Shown in pieces: positions 1 through 11,124 of a stretch of DNA of 57,579 bases. The position numbers were made by a program, and so were the translations under genes. The notes beneath the pieces were generated by a model. The model made no database searches. It was not told the origin of the DNA and saw only the letters and a list, made by a program, of their open reading frames with translations. Source of the stretch: Cyanobacteria bacterium CG_2015-22_32_23 (lineage in GTDB: Bacteria; Cyanobacteriota; Cyanobacteriia; Cyanobacteriales; Cyanobacteriaceae). The stretch's first letter is position 1; the number at the start of each line of letters is the position of its first letter. Where the stretch lies: NCBI GenBank assembly GCA_009993045.1, contig JAACUG010000068.1:1-57579 (forward strand), written 5' to 3'.

Positions 1-45
1 AACAATTTTCGAGACTGCCGCATTCAACCACTCTGCCACCCCTCC
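1..45 (-). tRNA. tRNA-Ser (CGA), 3' part outside the window
   Basis: Read on the minus strand, the first bases form the 5' half of a class II tRNA: acceptor arm GGAGGGG, then TG, a D arm and an anticodon loop CTCGAAA with anticodon CGA. The 5' end is at position 45. The variable arm, T arm and 3' end lie to the left of the window. The anticodon fits serine. Confidence 0.85.
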
Positions 46-115
46 TCATCAAGTATCCTATTATACTCAGTTATGGTTTTTCTGTCAAAATAGACTCTTT
101 TAAAGAAAAAAATCA

Positions 116-140
116 TAAAAAAGGAGGCAAATTTGCCCCC
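116..140 (-). terminator. Terminator of petC-petA
   Basis: On the minus strand just after the petA stop, the palindrome GGCAAATTTGCC inside a longer GC-rich repeat is followed by six T. This looks like an intrinsic terminator for the petC-petA transcript. Confidence 0.6.
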
Positions 141-167
141 ATAGATTACCAATAAGAAGGAAAAATA

Positions 168-1148
168 TTAGAAATACATTCCAGCTTCTTGTACTTTCTC
201 GATTTGTTTTTTCTTAAGTACTAACAAAATCTGAGATAACATAATACCAGCTATAAACACTAATAACCATTGAATACGAGCAGGACTTTGTAACACAACT
301 TCTGTATCTTTTTGTCCGAAACCACCCACATTAGGATCATTGGTTAAAGCCTCACCATTGGCTACTTGTTGCCCTTGAGCTACAATTAATTGAGGACCGG
401 CAGGAATATCAATAGTACTTTCACTAGCATCATCAGCAGTGATAGCTACGGTATAACCTCCTCCTTCAACTTCAGTAATAGCAGAAACAGTACCAGCTAC
501 AGGAGCTTTAAATACGTTATTATTACTAGGTAGTCCTGTAGGATATAATTGTCCACGTCCTCGGTTTGCTCCTAAGTGTACGGAGTATTTGCCATAATGA
601 ATGTTAGAGTCAGTGGCTGGATCTGGAGATAATACAGGAAATACTATTTCTTCATAACCATCTCCGGGTAAAGGACCTACAATCACCCAATTATCATGTT
701 CTGCATTGTAAGTTTGAAAGTAAGCACCGTTAACTTTTTCTTTCAATTCTTCGGAAATGCGATCATCAGGAGCGATTTTGAAGCCATCAGGTAACATTAA
801 AACTGCACCTACGTTTAAACCGCCTTTACTTCCGTCTCCTAAAACTTGTTGAGCATTATGATCATAAGGAATTTTGACCACTGCTTCAAATACGGTATTA
901 GGCAACACAGATTGAGGAATTTCCACTTCTGCTGGTTTTGCGGCTAAATGGCAGTTGGCACAGACAATACGACCAGTTGCTTCACGAGGTGTTGCAGGGG
1001 CAGTTTCTTGCGCCCAAAAGGGATAAGCGTTAGCACTTTGAGGTAATAAAATGTCACTAGCTAAGAATAAACAAACACTAGCGATGGCAATTAAGATAAT
1101 TTTATTTATTTTTTGCGCCATATTTGTTAAAAAAGAATGATCTCTCAT
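168..1148 (-). CDS. petA: Apocytochrome f (cytochrome b6f complex)
   Basis: Cytochrome f carries electrons from the Rieske protein to plastocyanin or cytochrome c6 on the lumenal side of the thylakoid. The 326-residue product has a signal peptide ending before YPFWAQ, whose Tyr becomes the mature N-terminus and the axial heme ligand. The heme site CANCH is at residues 63-67. A C-terminal membrane anchor ends in a Lys-rich stromal tail. The first ATG gives an N-terminal extension like that of other cyanobacterial PetA; a second in-frame ATG at 1121 is possible. Neither has a good ribosome binding site. It lies 104 bp downstream of petC and is surely co-transcribed. Confidence 0.97.
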   Translation of the reverse strand: MRDHSFLTNMAQKINKIILIAIASVCLFLASDILLPQSANAYPFWAQETAPATPREATGRIVCANCHLAAKPAEVEIPQSVLPNTVFEAVVKIPYDHNAQQVLGDGSKGGLNVGAVLMLPDGFKIAPDDRISEELKEKVNGAYFQTYNAEHDNWVIVGPLPGDGYEEIVFPVLSPDPATDSNIHYGKYSVHLGANRGRGQLYPTGLPSNNNVFKAPVAGTVSAITEVEGGGYTVAITADDASESTIDIPAGPQLIVAQGQQVANGEALTNDPNVGGFGQKDTEVVLQSPARIQWLLVFIAGIMLSQILLVLKKKQIEKVQEAGMYF

Positions 1149-1252
1149 GGATAGGTGTACAGTTATTGAATTTTTAATTACAACGGAAATAGAACATAAA
1201 AAATAATGTATAATTTGAACAGGATTTACTGTTGAAGTTCATTATTAATTAT

Positions 1253-1792
1253 TTAAGCCCACCAAGGATTTGAGCCGTCACGGAAATCTGTTTCTTCCCA
1301 GTTGGTTAAGATAACTTTATCCTCAGTAACATCTGCATGAGCTAAGGCTAAAGATAATGGTGCTGGACCTCGTACTACTTTCCCTTCATTGTTATATTGT
1401 GAACCATGACAAGGACAAATAAATTTATCTTCTGCTGCATTCCAAGGCACAACACAACCTAAATGAGTACAAACGGCGTTGATACCATAAGATGCTATTG
1501 CTTTATCTTCTGTTACTACTAAGTAGGTAGGATCTCCTTTTAATCCTTGAGCTAAAGTGCGATCGCCAGGTTGATGAGTAGCTAAAAATGCACTAGCAAC
1601 AATATCGTTACCGAGTTTGTCTTTAGCGGTTAAACCACCACCAACACCGCCGCTAGATTTAGGAATAAAGTAGCTAACTACGGGATATAAAGCACCTGCG
1701 GCTACTCCAGTGATAGTTCCAAAAGTCAGTAAATTCATAAACTGACGACGTCCCATATCAGGAACATCAGGGTTTCCAGAAAATTGTGTCAT
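1253..1792 (-). CDS. petC: Rieske iron-sulfur protein of cytochrome b6f
   Basis: This 179-residue protein holds the 2Fe-2S cluster that takes electrons from plastoquinol. The cluster motifs are CTHLGC (108-113) and CPCHGS (126-131). The N-terminus has a double-Arg sequence (GRRQF) before a hydrophobic, Gly-rich stretch (about 20-43). This is the uncleaved Tat-type signal anchor known for this family. It is the first gene of the petC-petA operon and is divergent from the DUF3067 gene at 2013. Confidence 0.97.
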   Translation of the reverse strand: MTQFSGNPDVPDMGRRQFMNLLTFGTITGVAAGALYPVVSYFIPKSSGGVGGGLTAKDKLGNDIVASAFLATHQPGDRTLAQGLKGDPTYLVVTEDKAIASYGINAVCTHLGCVVPWNAAEDKFICPCHGSQYNNEGKVVRGPAPLSLALAHADVTEDKVILTNWEETDFRDGSNPWWA

Positions 1793-2012
1793 AACTAAAC
1801 GTTAATTATTTGATTGAATATTATGGTTATGGTTTTACAATAAACTCAAAAACCTTTATGCTAAACAAGGTTAATAAAAGTCATTATCTAATTATTACAA
1901 AAAATGAACCTTTTTTAGAATCATTCCATCACTTTAAGAGAAGAAAGACAGATTTAAACAAAACGGGAAGATTGATTACATTATTATCACACATTTTTTT
2001 AGAAAAATAATT

Positions 2013-2321
2013 ATGACAGGAAAAGAGTTAAGAGAACTAATTTTCAATAAGTGGGGATGTTCTTATGATGCTCAAGTCTTACGCATTAAGGATAAAATTT
2101 ATTTTCAAGTAATGTGGAAGTATTTAGAACAAGCCTCCTTTCATTTTACCGAAACTGAATACTTTGATCATTTAGAAGAAGTGGCAAATTATCTCACGAC
2201 TTGGGGAGTTATTGAGCAAGTGGAAACAGGTATTTTAGAAGCCAAAAACCGTCCTCGTTTGGGTAAAGCTGTTAGTATTTCTTTAGATTTAGGCGATCGC
2301 ACATCCGAATGGATAATTTAA
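2013..2321 (+). CDS. DUF3067 family protein
   Basis: A 102-residue soluble protein beginning MTGKELRELIFNKWG, which I recognise as the DUF3067 family of cyanobacteria and plastids. No catalytic motif, signal peptide or membrane segment is visible. It is divergent from petC-petA, so a link to b6f or photosynthesis is possible but is only inferred from position. Its last 32 bases, including a HIP1 site and the stop codon, are repeated almost exactly at 2904-2935, beyond the hicBA remnant. Family assignment is fairly secure; function is not established here. Confidence 0.75.
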   Translation: MTGKELRELIFNKWGCSYDAQVLRIKDKIYFQVMWKYLEQASFHFTETEYFDHLEEVANYLTTWGVIEQVETGILEAKNRPRLGKAVSISLDLGDRTSEWII

Positions 2322-2417
2322 TGATATAATTTTTAGTCAATTACTATTTTCAAATAATCATACTTCATCAAGTTTGAAATCTCAATCTTGTGTGGTTTTT
2401 TTGTCTTAAGTAATATC

Positions 2418-2629
2418 TTATAGATCGTCTGGACTTAATCCAGTTAATTTAGCAATTCTAGCTAACATCTTTGGACCAATTTCTTCACCATCATGAAAGG
2501 CAAAAACTACATTATTCCAGCCTGATTTTCCAGAATTTTATGAGATCCACTCTGACGTTTGATTGTCCAACCTTTATTTTGTAATGCTTTTAAAACTTGT
2601 TTAGCTTTAGTTCCAGACCATTTACTCCT
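2418..2629 (-). pseudogene. Broken HicA-type mRNA interferase toxin
   Basis: Translation from 2626 reads SKWSGTKAKQVLKAL, then the HicA core with SGSHKIL, whose His is the family's catalytic residue. Near 2520 the frame is lost: one reading reaches TAG at 2507-2509, while the next frame continues with WNNVVFAFHDGEEIGPKMLA to a stop at 2418. One missing base explains this. The expected start codon is AGG, not ATG, at 2627-2629. Both defects indicate a dead toxin. The 5' end overlaps the last codons of hicB, the usual arrangement for such pairs. Confidence 0.75.
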
Positions 2630-2832
2630 GAAGCTACAAAGGATAAATTGAGTTGATATTCTGATATTTCTCTTTGTTCAAGTTGATCCGCTAAAACACG
2701 CAAGGTTAAGGCCTGAACTTTAGCTACTGCTTCGTCTTGAGTATTACCATAAACTAAGACTCCAGGAAGTTCTATAATTTCTGCAATATAGCGTCCGTCT
2801 TCTTCTTCTTCTATTTCAATTGTGTAATTCAT
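2590..2832 (-). CDS. hicB: HicB-like antitoxin
   Basis: The 80-residue product has the HicB partial RNase-H-like fold signature: Tyr near the N-terminus, an acidic run, DGRYIAEIIELPG, then a helix beginning TQDEAVAKV. This family neutralises the HicA RNase and often represses its own promoter. The frame is intact, but the toxin gene downstream is broken, so this is now an orphan antitoxin. No separate C-terminal DNA-binding domain is evident; the protein is at the short end for HicB. Confidence 0.8.
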   Translation of the reverse strand: MNYTIEIEEEEDGRYIAEIIELPGVLVYGNTQDEAVAKVQALTLRVLADQLEQREISEYQLNLSFVASGVNGLELKLNKF

Positions 2833-3109
2833 TATAATTATTAGTAATTGATTATGTTTCTAGGATAACGAAATTTAAACTTTTTGGAAAATATTTTCAG
2901 TTGTAGGCGATCGCATATCCCAATGGATAATTTAAAATTTGTGATTCTTGTAGAATGTAGGTTAGTTTAAAGAACATCAAACCCAAGGATTAAAGATAGT
3001 GATACATAAATTAGCTTTGGTAGAAATAAGAGGTAAAATGATTGTAAATCTCGATATTTAGCGATATGATGATTAATAAGAAGAAAACTCTCAATTACCA
3101 TCAAAATTT

Positions 3110-3370
3110 ATGGATATTAAATTAATTAACATCGGTTTTGGTAATATTGTTACGGCTAATCGAGTTATTGCTATTGTAAGTCCAGAATCAGCCCCCATTA
3201 AACGAATTATCAGTGATGCTAGAGAAAAAGGACTTTTAATTGATGCAACCTACGGTAGAAGAACTAGATCTGTAATTATAACTGATTCTAGTCATGTTTT
3301 ATTGTCAGCTATTCAACCTGAAACTGTGGGTAATCGCTTTATTAGTAATATTAGTAGTATAGAAAAATAA
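3110..3370 (+). CDS. RemA-like regulatory protein (DUF370)
   Basis: An 86-residue protein starting [20 protein letters not shown], with the [15 protein letters not shown] segment typical of the DUF370/RemA family. In Bacillus, RemA is a DNA-binding activator of matrix and osmoprotection genes. The cyanobacterial homologue is commonly next to gmk, as here (47 bp to the gmk ATG), so the two are probably co-transcribed. DNA binding in this organism is inferred from the family only. Confidence 0.85.
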   Translation: MDIKLINIGFGNIVTANRVIAIVSPESAPIKRIISDAREKGLLIDATYGRRTRSVIITDSSHVLLSAIQPETVGNRFISNISSIEK

Positions 3371-3417
3371 TCAGTCATTAATTAGAATTATTGATCAATC
3401 ACAGATTAAATAATTTT

Positions 3418-3978
3418 ATGAATCAAAAAGGTAAGTTAGTTATAATTACTGGCCCTAGCGGTGTAGGTAAAGGTACGATAGTTAAATCTTTACTCGCAAA
3501 AAATCCGCAAATTTTTCTGTCAATTTCAGCTACAACTCGCCTTCCACGCAAGGGAGAAATTGACGGTAAAGACTATTATTTTTTGTCTCGTCTTCAATTT
3601 GAAGAAATGATTAACAAGGGTGAATTATTGGAATGGGCGCAATATGCGGGAAACTATTATGGTACTCCCATCAAACCAGTATTAGAAAAAATTGAGCAGG
3701 GTAAGACTATTATTTTAGAAATTGAGGTTTTAGGGGCGAATCAAATTAAAAATAATTTTTCTAGTGCTACCAGAATTTTTATTCTACCTCCTTCCATCGA
3801 AGAATTAGAAAAACGTTTAAGAGAAAGAAATACAGATACAGAAGAAGTTATTATTAAGCGTTTGAATAAAGCTAAAGAAGAATTAGCGGTTAGTGAGGAG
3901 TTTGATTATCAGATTATTAACGATAACTTGGATTTAGCTATCACAGAAATTGAAGAAAAAATCAATAATGTCATTTGA
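3418..3978 (+). CDS. gmk: Guanylate kinase
   Basis: Guanylate kinase phosphorylates GMP to GDP with ATP. The P-loop GPSGVGKGT lies close to the N-terminus. The GMP-binding region has TTRLPRKGEIDGKDYYF and GNYYGTP. At 186 residues it has normal family length. A TTG at 3391 would add nine residues, but the ATG at 3418 places the P-loop where it lies in other members. It follows the remA-like gene. Confidence 0.95.
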   Translation: MNQKGKLVIITGPSGVGKGTIVKSLLAKNPQIFLSISATTRLPRKGEIDGKDYYFLSRLQFEEMINKGELLEWAQYAGNYYGTPIKPVLEKIEQGKTIILEIEVLGANQIKNNFSSATRIFILPPSIEELEKRLRERNTDTEEVIIKRLNKAKEELAVSEEFDYQIINDNLDLAITEIEEKINNVI

Positions 3979-4055
3979 AGATAAGTTTTAGATAATGAAA
4001 CTTTAGGCAAGGAAAAACGTCATAGGGATAGTATTAGTAAAATTACATAAAAATC

Positions 4056-4880
4056 ATGAAAAATAAATCCTTAATTATTTCTTTAGCCTTATTAACTACA
4101 TTTTCTTTCTATAGCTATATTAAACCGTCTCAAGCTGACATGAAAATGGAATCTGATAAACCAACAATGATAGAAAATATGGGAGATACCAGCGCTAATT
4201 CTTTAGATTGGAATGGTGTTTATCAAGGTATAATTCCTTGTGCTAGTTGTGAAGGAATCAAGACAACTCTAACTCTTAATGAAGATCTTTCTTATGTATT
4301 ATCTACTCAATATTTAGGTAAAAGTGAAGAAGTATTTGAAGTTAAAGGTACTTTTAAATGGAATAAAGAAGGAAATACTATCACTTTAGATGGTGTAAAA
4401 GATGCACCAAATCAATTTTTTGTGGGGGAAAATACTTTAATTCAATTGGATATATCAGGTAATAGAATTAGTGGAGATTTAGCGGAAAAATATATGTTGA
4501 ATAAAGTTAACAATCCAGAGGTAAGTATAGGTAATACTCGTTGGGAATTAGTAGAAATAATGGGTAAACCCGTAATGAAAAGTGAAACTCAAAAACAGGC
4601 AATTTTTATTACTTTTGATACACAAAAAAATAGAGTTAATGGTTTTAGCGGCTGTAATAATTTTATGGGGGGTTTTGAGATAAAAGAAGGAAATAGAATT
4701 ACTTTAACGCAAATGGCTTCAACCATGATGGCTTGTGAAAATATGGAAATGGAAATGACTTTTCTACAAACTTTACAACAAGTTGATAATTACGCTATGA
4801 AAGACAATGTTTTAAGTCTTAATCGTGCAAAGATGTCTCCTTTACTAAAATTTACGGCGGTAAAGAAGTTTCAGGAGTAA
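4056..4880 (+). CDS. Secreted NlpE/META two-domain protein
   Basis: The 274-residue product begins with a hydrophobic signal segment (about 5-22). There is no lipobox Cys, so it is probably exported rather than lipid-anchored. Residues about 50-150 match the NlpE N-terminal domain (GVYQGIIPCASCEGI, CxxC). Residues about 160-270 match the META/HslJ domain (NTRWELVEI, FSGCNNFMGGFE, MACENMEMEMTF). NlpE is an envelope or copper stress sensor in enterobacteria and HslJ relates to novobiocin resistance. Combining both suggests envelope or metal stress, which is inference. The mature N-terminus is rich in Met, which may bind metal. Confidence 0.75.
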   Translation: MKNKSLIISLALLTTFSFYSYIKPSQADMKMESDKPTMIENMGDTSANSLDWNGVYQGIIPCASCEGIKTTLTLNEDLSYVLSTQYLGKSEEVFEVKGTFKWNKEGNTITLDGVKDAPNQFFVGENTLIQLDISGNRISGDLAEKYMLNKVNNPEVSIGNTRWELVEIMGKPVMKSETQKQAIFITFDTQKNRVNGFSGCNNFMGGFEIKEGNRITLTQMASTMMACENMEMEMTFLQTLQQVDNYAMKDNVLSLNRAKMSPLLKFTAVKKFQE

Positions 4881-5004
4881 ATTAAAAGTTATTAATAAAA
4901 CTTTACAATAATTCCTCTAACATGAAGCAATTTTAAGAGAAAATAATTACGGTATAATCTGAAACTCAAGGAAAATACCGATAAAAAATATTTATTTGAG
5001 AATT

Positions 5005-5496
5005 ATGTTCAAAAAAGTTTTTTTAATGTTACTAGCAGGGATTATTTTTGCATGGCAGTCTTTCGCTGGTGTCGCAAATGCCCTTAGTTTAAATGAAGAT
5101 ATTCGCACAGTGCCTTTAAATGAAGATGGTGCTAAAATTACATTATCGAATCAAGAAGCCCAAGTTGGTTCAAGACTTTTTGTTGACAATTGCGCTCAAT
5201 GTCATATTCAAGGTAAAACGAAAACTAATCCTAACGTTGGTTTAAGTAAAGAAGCCTTAGCTAATGCTATCCCCGCCAGAGATAATTTACTCGGTATGAT
5301 AGATTATATTAAACATCCTACTTCTTATGATGGGGAAGAAGATCTTTCTCTTTATCATCTAAGCACAGAACGTCCCGATCTTTGGTCTGAAATCAGAAAT
5401 TATACCGATGAAGATATTAAAGCTGTTGCTGGTTATATCTTAATTCAAACCAATGCAGATCCTAAATGGGGTAAACGTTCACTTATCGAACCGTAA
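5005..5496 (+). CDS. psbV: Cytochrome c550 of photosystem II
   Basis: PsbV is an extrinsic lumenal subunit that stabilises the oxygen-evolving cluster. A signal peptide ends before LSLNEDIRTVPLNEDG. The heme site is CAQCH, followed by the family signature KTNPNVGL. YDGEEDLSLYH supplies the likely second His ligand. The ATG at 5005 is chosen over a TTG at 4996. The C-terminus is unusual: after DPKWG it reads KRSLIEP instead of the Gly-rich, Tyr- or Phe-ending tail normal for PsbV. Confidence 0.9.
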   Translation: MFKKVFLMLLAGIIFAWQSFAGVANALSLNEDIRTVPLNEDGAKITLSNQEAQVGSRLFVDNCAQCHIQGKTKTNPNVGLSKEALANAIPARDNLLGMIDYIKHPTSYDGEEDLSLYHLSTERPDLWSEIRNYTDEDIKAVAGYILIQTNADPKWGKRSLIEP

Positions 5497-5584
5497 TCAA
5501 TTATTAATTAACAATTATAATAGCAAAGGGGAATAACTTTTCTTTCTCCTTTCTCCTTTCTCCTTTCATTATGTTTTGATACTT

Positions 5585-6679
5585 ATGGCAACTGTTACCC
5601 TCGACAATATTTCTCGGAGTTTTAATCAGGTTAAAGTTGTCTGTGATATTACTTTTCAAGTACCTGAAGGAGAGTTTTGGGTATTAGTAGGACCTTCGGG
5701 ATGCGGTAAATCAACTATACTAAGATCTATCGCAGGTTTAGAATCTATTACTGACGGTAATTTATTTTTTGATGATGTTTTAATGAATGCCATTCCTGCT
5801 AGAGAAAGAGACGTGGCAATGGTTTTTCAAAATTATGCTTTATATCCTCATTTTACGGTGGCAGAAAATCTCGGTTTTGGTTTAAAAATGCGTGGTGAAA
5901 AAAAACAAGTCATCGCTGAAAAAGTCGAGTTTGTCTCTCAAATCCTCAATATTCATCATTTATTGCATCGTAAACCTAAACAGTTGTCAGGAGGACAACA
6001 ACAAAGAGTCGCATTAGGCAGAGCTATTATTAGACAACCTAAGGTATTCTTATTAGATGAACCATTATCTAATTTAGATACTCAATTACGAGATCAAACA
6101 CGCACAGAATTAAAAAAACTTCATAATCAAGTTGGTATTACCACTATTTATGTAACTCATGATCAAGTAGAAGCCATGACTCTTGGCGATCGCATAGTAG
6201 TTTTAGATAAAGGAAAGATACAACAAATTGGGACACCAGCAGAAATATATAATAATCCGAGTAATAAAATGGTAGCAACATTTTTAGGTACTCCGCCCAT
6301 GAATATTATTCCTGTTACTTATCATGATGGTGCATTGTGGATTAATGAGCAACAATCTTTGTCTTTAACGGTGTCATTAATGAAGAAAATTCCTCCAAAA
6401 AATGGGCAAGGTTGGGATTTAGGTATTCGTCCAGAATTTATAACGGTAATTAATGATAATGAAGATACACAAAACACTATTTTAACTCAAGTAGAAGTTA
6501 TTGAACCTTTAGGCAAAGAAATTTTAGTAAGTTTGATTATAGTGGATTCCGAGATTAATCTTAATCTACAATTACCCATTCAATGGACAGGAAAAAGAGG
6601 CGATAAAATTAAGATAAAGTTAAATTTAGACAATAGCTATATTTTTGACCCAACTACAGGATTAATAGTTAATAATTAA
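5585..6679 (+). CDS. Sugar-type ABC transporter ATPase (MalK/UgpC family)
   Basis: The product has all the motifs of an importer ATPase: Walker A GPSGCGKST, Q-loop QNYALYPH, signature LSGGQQQR, Walker B VFLLDEPLS and H-loop VTHD. The C-terminal ~130 residues form the TOBE/MalK regulatory region. The ATG at 5585 is preferred over a TTG at 5576, as it gives the usual MATVTLDNI start. No permease or binding protein is nearby. It may energise transporters encoded elsewhere, as shared ATPases of this family do, for example for osmolytes such as glucosylglycerol. The substrate cannot be read from sequence. Confidence 0.9.
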   Translation: MATVTLDNISRSFNQVKVVCDITFQVPEGEFWVLVGPSGCGKSTILRSIAGLESITDGNLFFDDVLMNAIPARERDVAMVFQNYALYPHFTVAENLGFGLKMRGEKKQVIAEKVEFVSQILNIHHLLHRKPKQLSGGQQQRVALGRAIIRQPKVFLLDEPLSNLDTQLRDQTRTELKKLHNQVGITTIYVTHDQVEAMTLGDRIVVLDKGKIQQIGTPAEIYNNPSNKMVATFLGTPPMNIIPVTYHDGALWINEQQSLSLTVSLMKKIPPKNGQGWDLGIRPEFITVINDNEDTQNTILTQVEVIEPLGKEILVSLIIVDSEINLNLQLPIQWTGKRGDKIKIKLNLDNSYIFDPTTGLIVNN

Positions 6680-6698
6680 CTTATCAGGAGAAATCCTG

Positions 6699-8327
6699 TT
6701 GATTAATTATTCCCCTAAAAAAATGACATCATCAAAATCAAATAAAAAAAGTGGTTGCGGTTGTTTTCCTTTATTAGCAGTGAGTTTATTAACCCTTGGA
6801 GGTGGTTATTTTTACGGCAAAAATTTATTAGGTAGTGAATTAACTCTTAAAAGTAGTAATAATCTTATTCCTGCTTCTGCCATGGCGACGAGTTTTGTTT
6901 CCACTGATACACAAAAATGGTCAAAACTACAAGAATTTGGGACTATTTCTAGCCAAAAAATCATTAATGAAAATGTAGAAAATTTTGTTAATAATAACTT
7001 AGAAAATAATAACAATAAAATTGATATTCAACAAGATATTTTACCTTGGATAGGAGGGGTTTCTCTGACAATTTTACCCCCTTCTGAATCAGGAGTAGAT
7101 TATGATGTAGTAGCCATTCTAGGTATTAAAAATAAACTAAAAGCTAATAACTTTTTCCAAAAACTAAAAAAAGATAATCAGCAAAAACCTATTGAAAGTA
7201 AATATCAAGATACAACTATTTATCAACTAATAAATAATAATCAAAATCTGTGGTTTACTACTTTTAATAATTATCTCGTAATTAGTGATCAAGAAGGGGT
7301 GATAAAAAAAGTAATTGAGACTTATAAAGGAGGAGAATCTTTAGCTAATATATCATCCCAAGATTTTACTGCCAATGATGCCCTTATTCAAGTTTATTTA
7401 CCTAATTATGGTAAAGAGTTTTTAAATCTATTCAATGAAGTTGAAATTAATCAACAAACCCAAAAAGAATTAGAAAAAATTACATCTATTGCGATGAATT
7501 TAAGTGTCGAAAATCATGGAATAAAAATTAGTAGTTTAGTTAATTATTCTCAACCTTTTAATTTTTATAAAAATAGAAAACCAGTCTCGACAAAATTATT
7601 AGAAAGAATACCAGATAACGCTATTTGTATGATAAGTGGTGGTGGAATTAATCAATTATGGCAAGAGTTAAATGAAGAAAAACAAAATATTCCTGAGTTG
7701 AATGAATTAATTAATCAAGCAAAAATAGCCACTATGGAATCATTAAAATTAGATTTAGATACCGATGTTTTTAGTTGGCTTGATGGAGAATTTGCTTTAG
7801 CCTTACTTCCTCCTAATAATAATTCTCTACAAGGTTTATTATTGTTAGGAAGTAGTAATAAAATTCAAGGAGAAAAAACCTTTACTACCCTAGAAAATAC
7901 CTTTAAATTTTTACCTTTTCTTCAAGTAAAACAAAATAATATAGAAGGTATTAATATCACTCAATGGAATACTTTACAACAAAATCTTGTTACCTATGGA
8001 TGGTTAGATAATAATAACTTTTTAATGACTTTTTTGGGTGACTTTCAAACTATCAAAAATACTAATTCTTCTAATGCTTTAGTTAATAATGATACCTTTA
8101 AACTTACAACGGAATCTTTGCCTAAAAATAATAATGGTTACGTTTATTGTGATATTGAAAAAGCGACAACTTTGACACCAACAGTTAATCCTAATTTATC
8201 TAATTCTTTAACTCCTGAAATAAAAGCCTTTTCTGATTCTGTAAAAGCAATTGCCTTAACTAATTCATCACCTAATCCTAATAGTAATCAATCAGATTTA
8301 AATATTTCTTTAAATAAAATAAAATAA
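6699..8327 (+). CDS. DUF3352 family membrane-anchored protein
   Basis: A 542-residue cyanobacterial protein of the DUF3352 type. A single hydrophobic segment (about 24-41, preceded by GCGCFP) anchors a large Asn-rich domain, probably outside the plasma membrane. AGGAG at 6686-6690 lies eight bases before the TTG at 6699. An ATG at 6723 has no such site, so the TTG start is favoured. Function is unknown. It follows the ABC ATPase by 19 bp and may share its transcript. Confidence 0.75.
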   Translation: MINYSPKKMTSSKSNKKSGCGCFPLLAVSLLTLGGGYFYGKNLLGSELTLKSSNNLIPASAMATSFVSTDTQKWSKLQEFGTISSQKIINENVENFVNNNLENNNNKIDIQQDILPWIGGVSLTILPPSESGVDYDVVAILGIKNKLKANNFFQKLKKDNQQKPIESKYQDTTIYQLINNNQNLWFTTFNNYLVISDQEGVIKKVIETYKGGESLANISSQDFTANDALIQVYLPNYGKEFLNLFNEVEINQQTQKELEKITSIAMNLSVENHGIKISSLVNYSQPFNFYKNRKPVSTKLLERIPDNAICMISGGGINQLWQELNEEKQNIPELNELINQAKIATMESLKLDLDTDVFSWLDGEFALALLPPNNNSLQGLLLLGSSNKIQGEKTFTTLENTFKFLPFLQVKQNNIEGINITQWNTLQQNLVTYGWLDNNNFLMTFLGDFQTIKNTNSSNALVNNDTFKLTTESLPKNNNGYVYCDIEKATTLTPTVNPNLSNSLTPEIKAFSDSVKAIALTNSSPNPNSNQSDLNISLNKIK

Positions 8328-10759
<2,432 letters not shown>

Positions 10760-11124
10760 GTATTACTTAAATATTCTGTCAAAACATAAAGACTTATTAA
10801 ACAAACTAGAAAAAATCAATTTTAAATAAATTTGTTACAAATCTTGATAATAAATGCACTCTTCTCATTGTATAAATAGATCTGACTAGGGTTAAATATC
10901 CCTACATTTAAAATTAACTTTAAATTAACTCATCAATTACTACTAAATAATCGGTTTAAATCCTTATTTCGTATGTGTTTGAGAAGTTAATAAGTACAAA
11001 TACTTAAAAGCCAGAAAATCTTTGATTCAACTTTTTTATCCTAGTTAATCATGGTTAATCTTGTTAAGTTTTGTTAAGAAAATTAAAACCAAAAAATAAC
11101 ACATTCATAAAAGGAGACTAACAA
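10760..11124 (+). promoter_or_regulatory. Upstream region of the phycobilisome linker
   Basis: This 365-base leader has no gene. Two adjacent direct repeats lie 45-82 bases before the start: GTTAATC twice with a 3-base spacer (from 11045), then TTGTTAAG twice with a 2-base spacer (to 11081). A small inverted repeat, TAGGG...CCCTA, is at 10887-10904. AAAGGAG at 11109-11115 is a strong ribosome binding site. The repeats could be activator sites, but no known binding motif (for example the CcaR G-box) is evident. Confidence 0.4.

Larger units (their letters stand above)
2290..2935. repeat. 32-bp direct repeat flanking the hicBA remnant
   Basis: Positions 2290-2321 and 2904-2935 share 30 of 32 bases and both contain GGCGATCGC. 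The left copy is the 3' end of the DUF3067 reading frame up to its TAA. The right copy lies in non-coding DNA. The toxin-antitoxin remnant sits between them, as if inserted next to, or duplicated with, the end of the DUF3067 gene. Confidence 0.8.

Noticed and set aside
1810-2010. 66-codon plus-strand frame before the DUF3067 gene
   Set aside because: TTG start, no ribosome binding site, no recognisable sequence; it is probably the AT-rich leader shared by petC and the DUF3067 gene.
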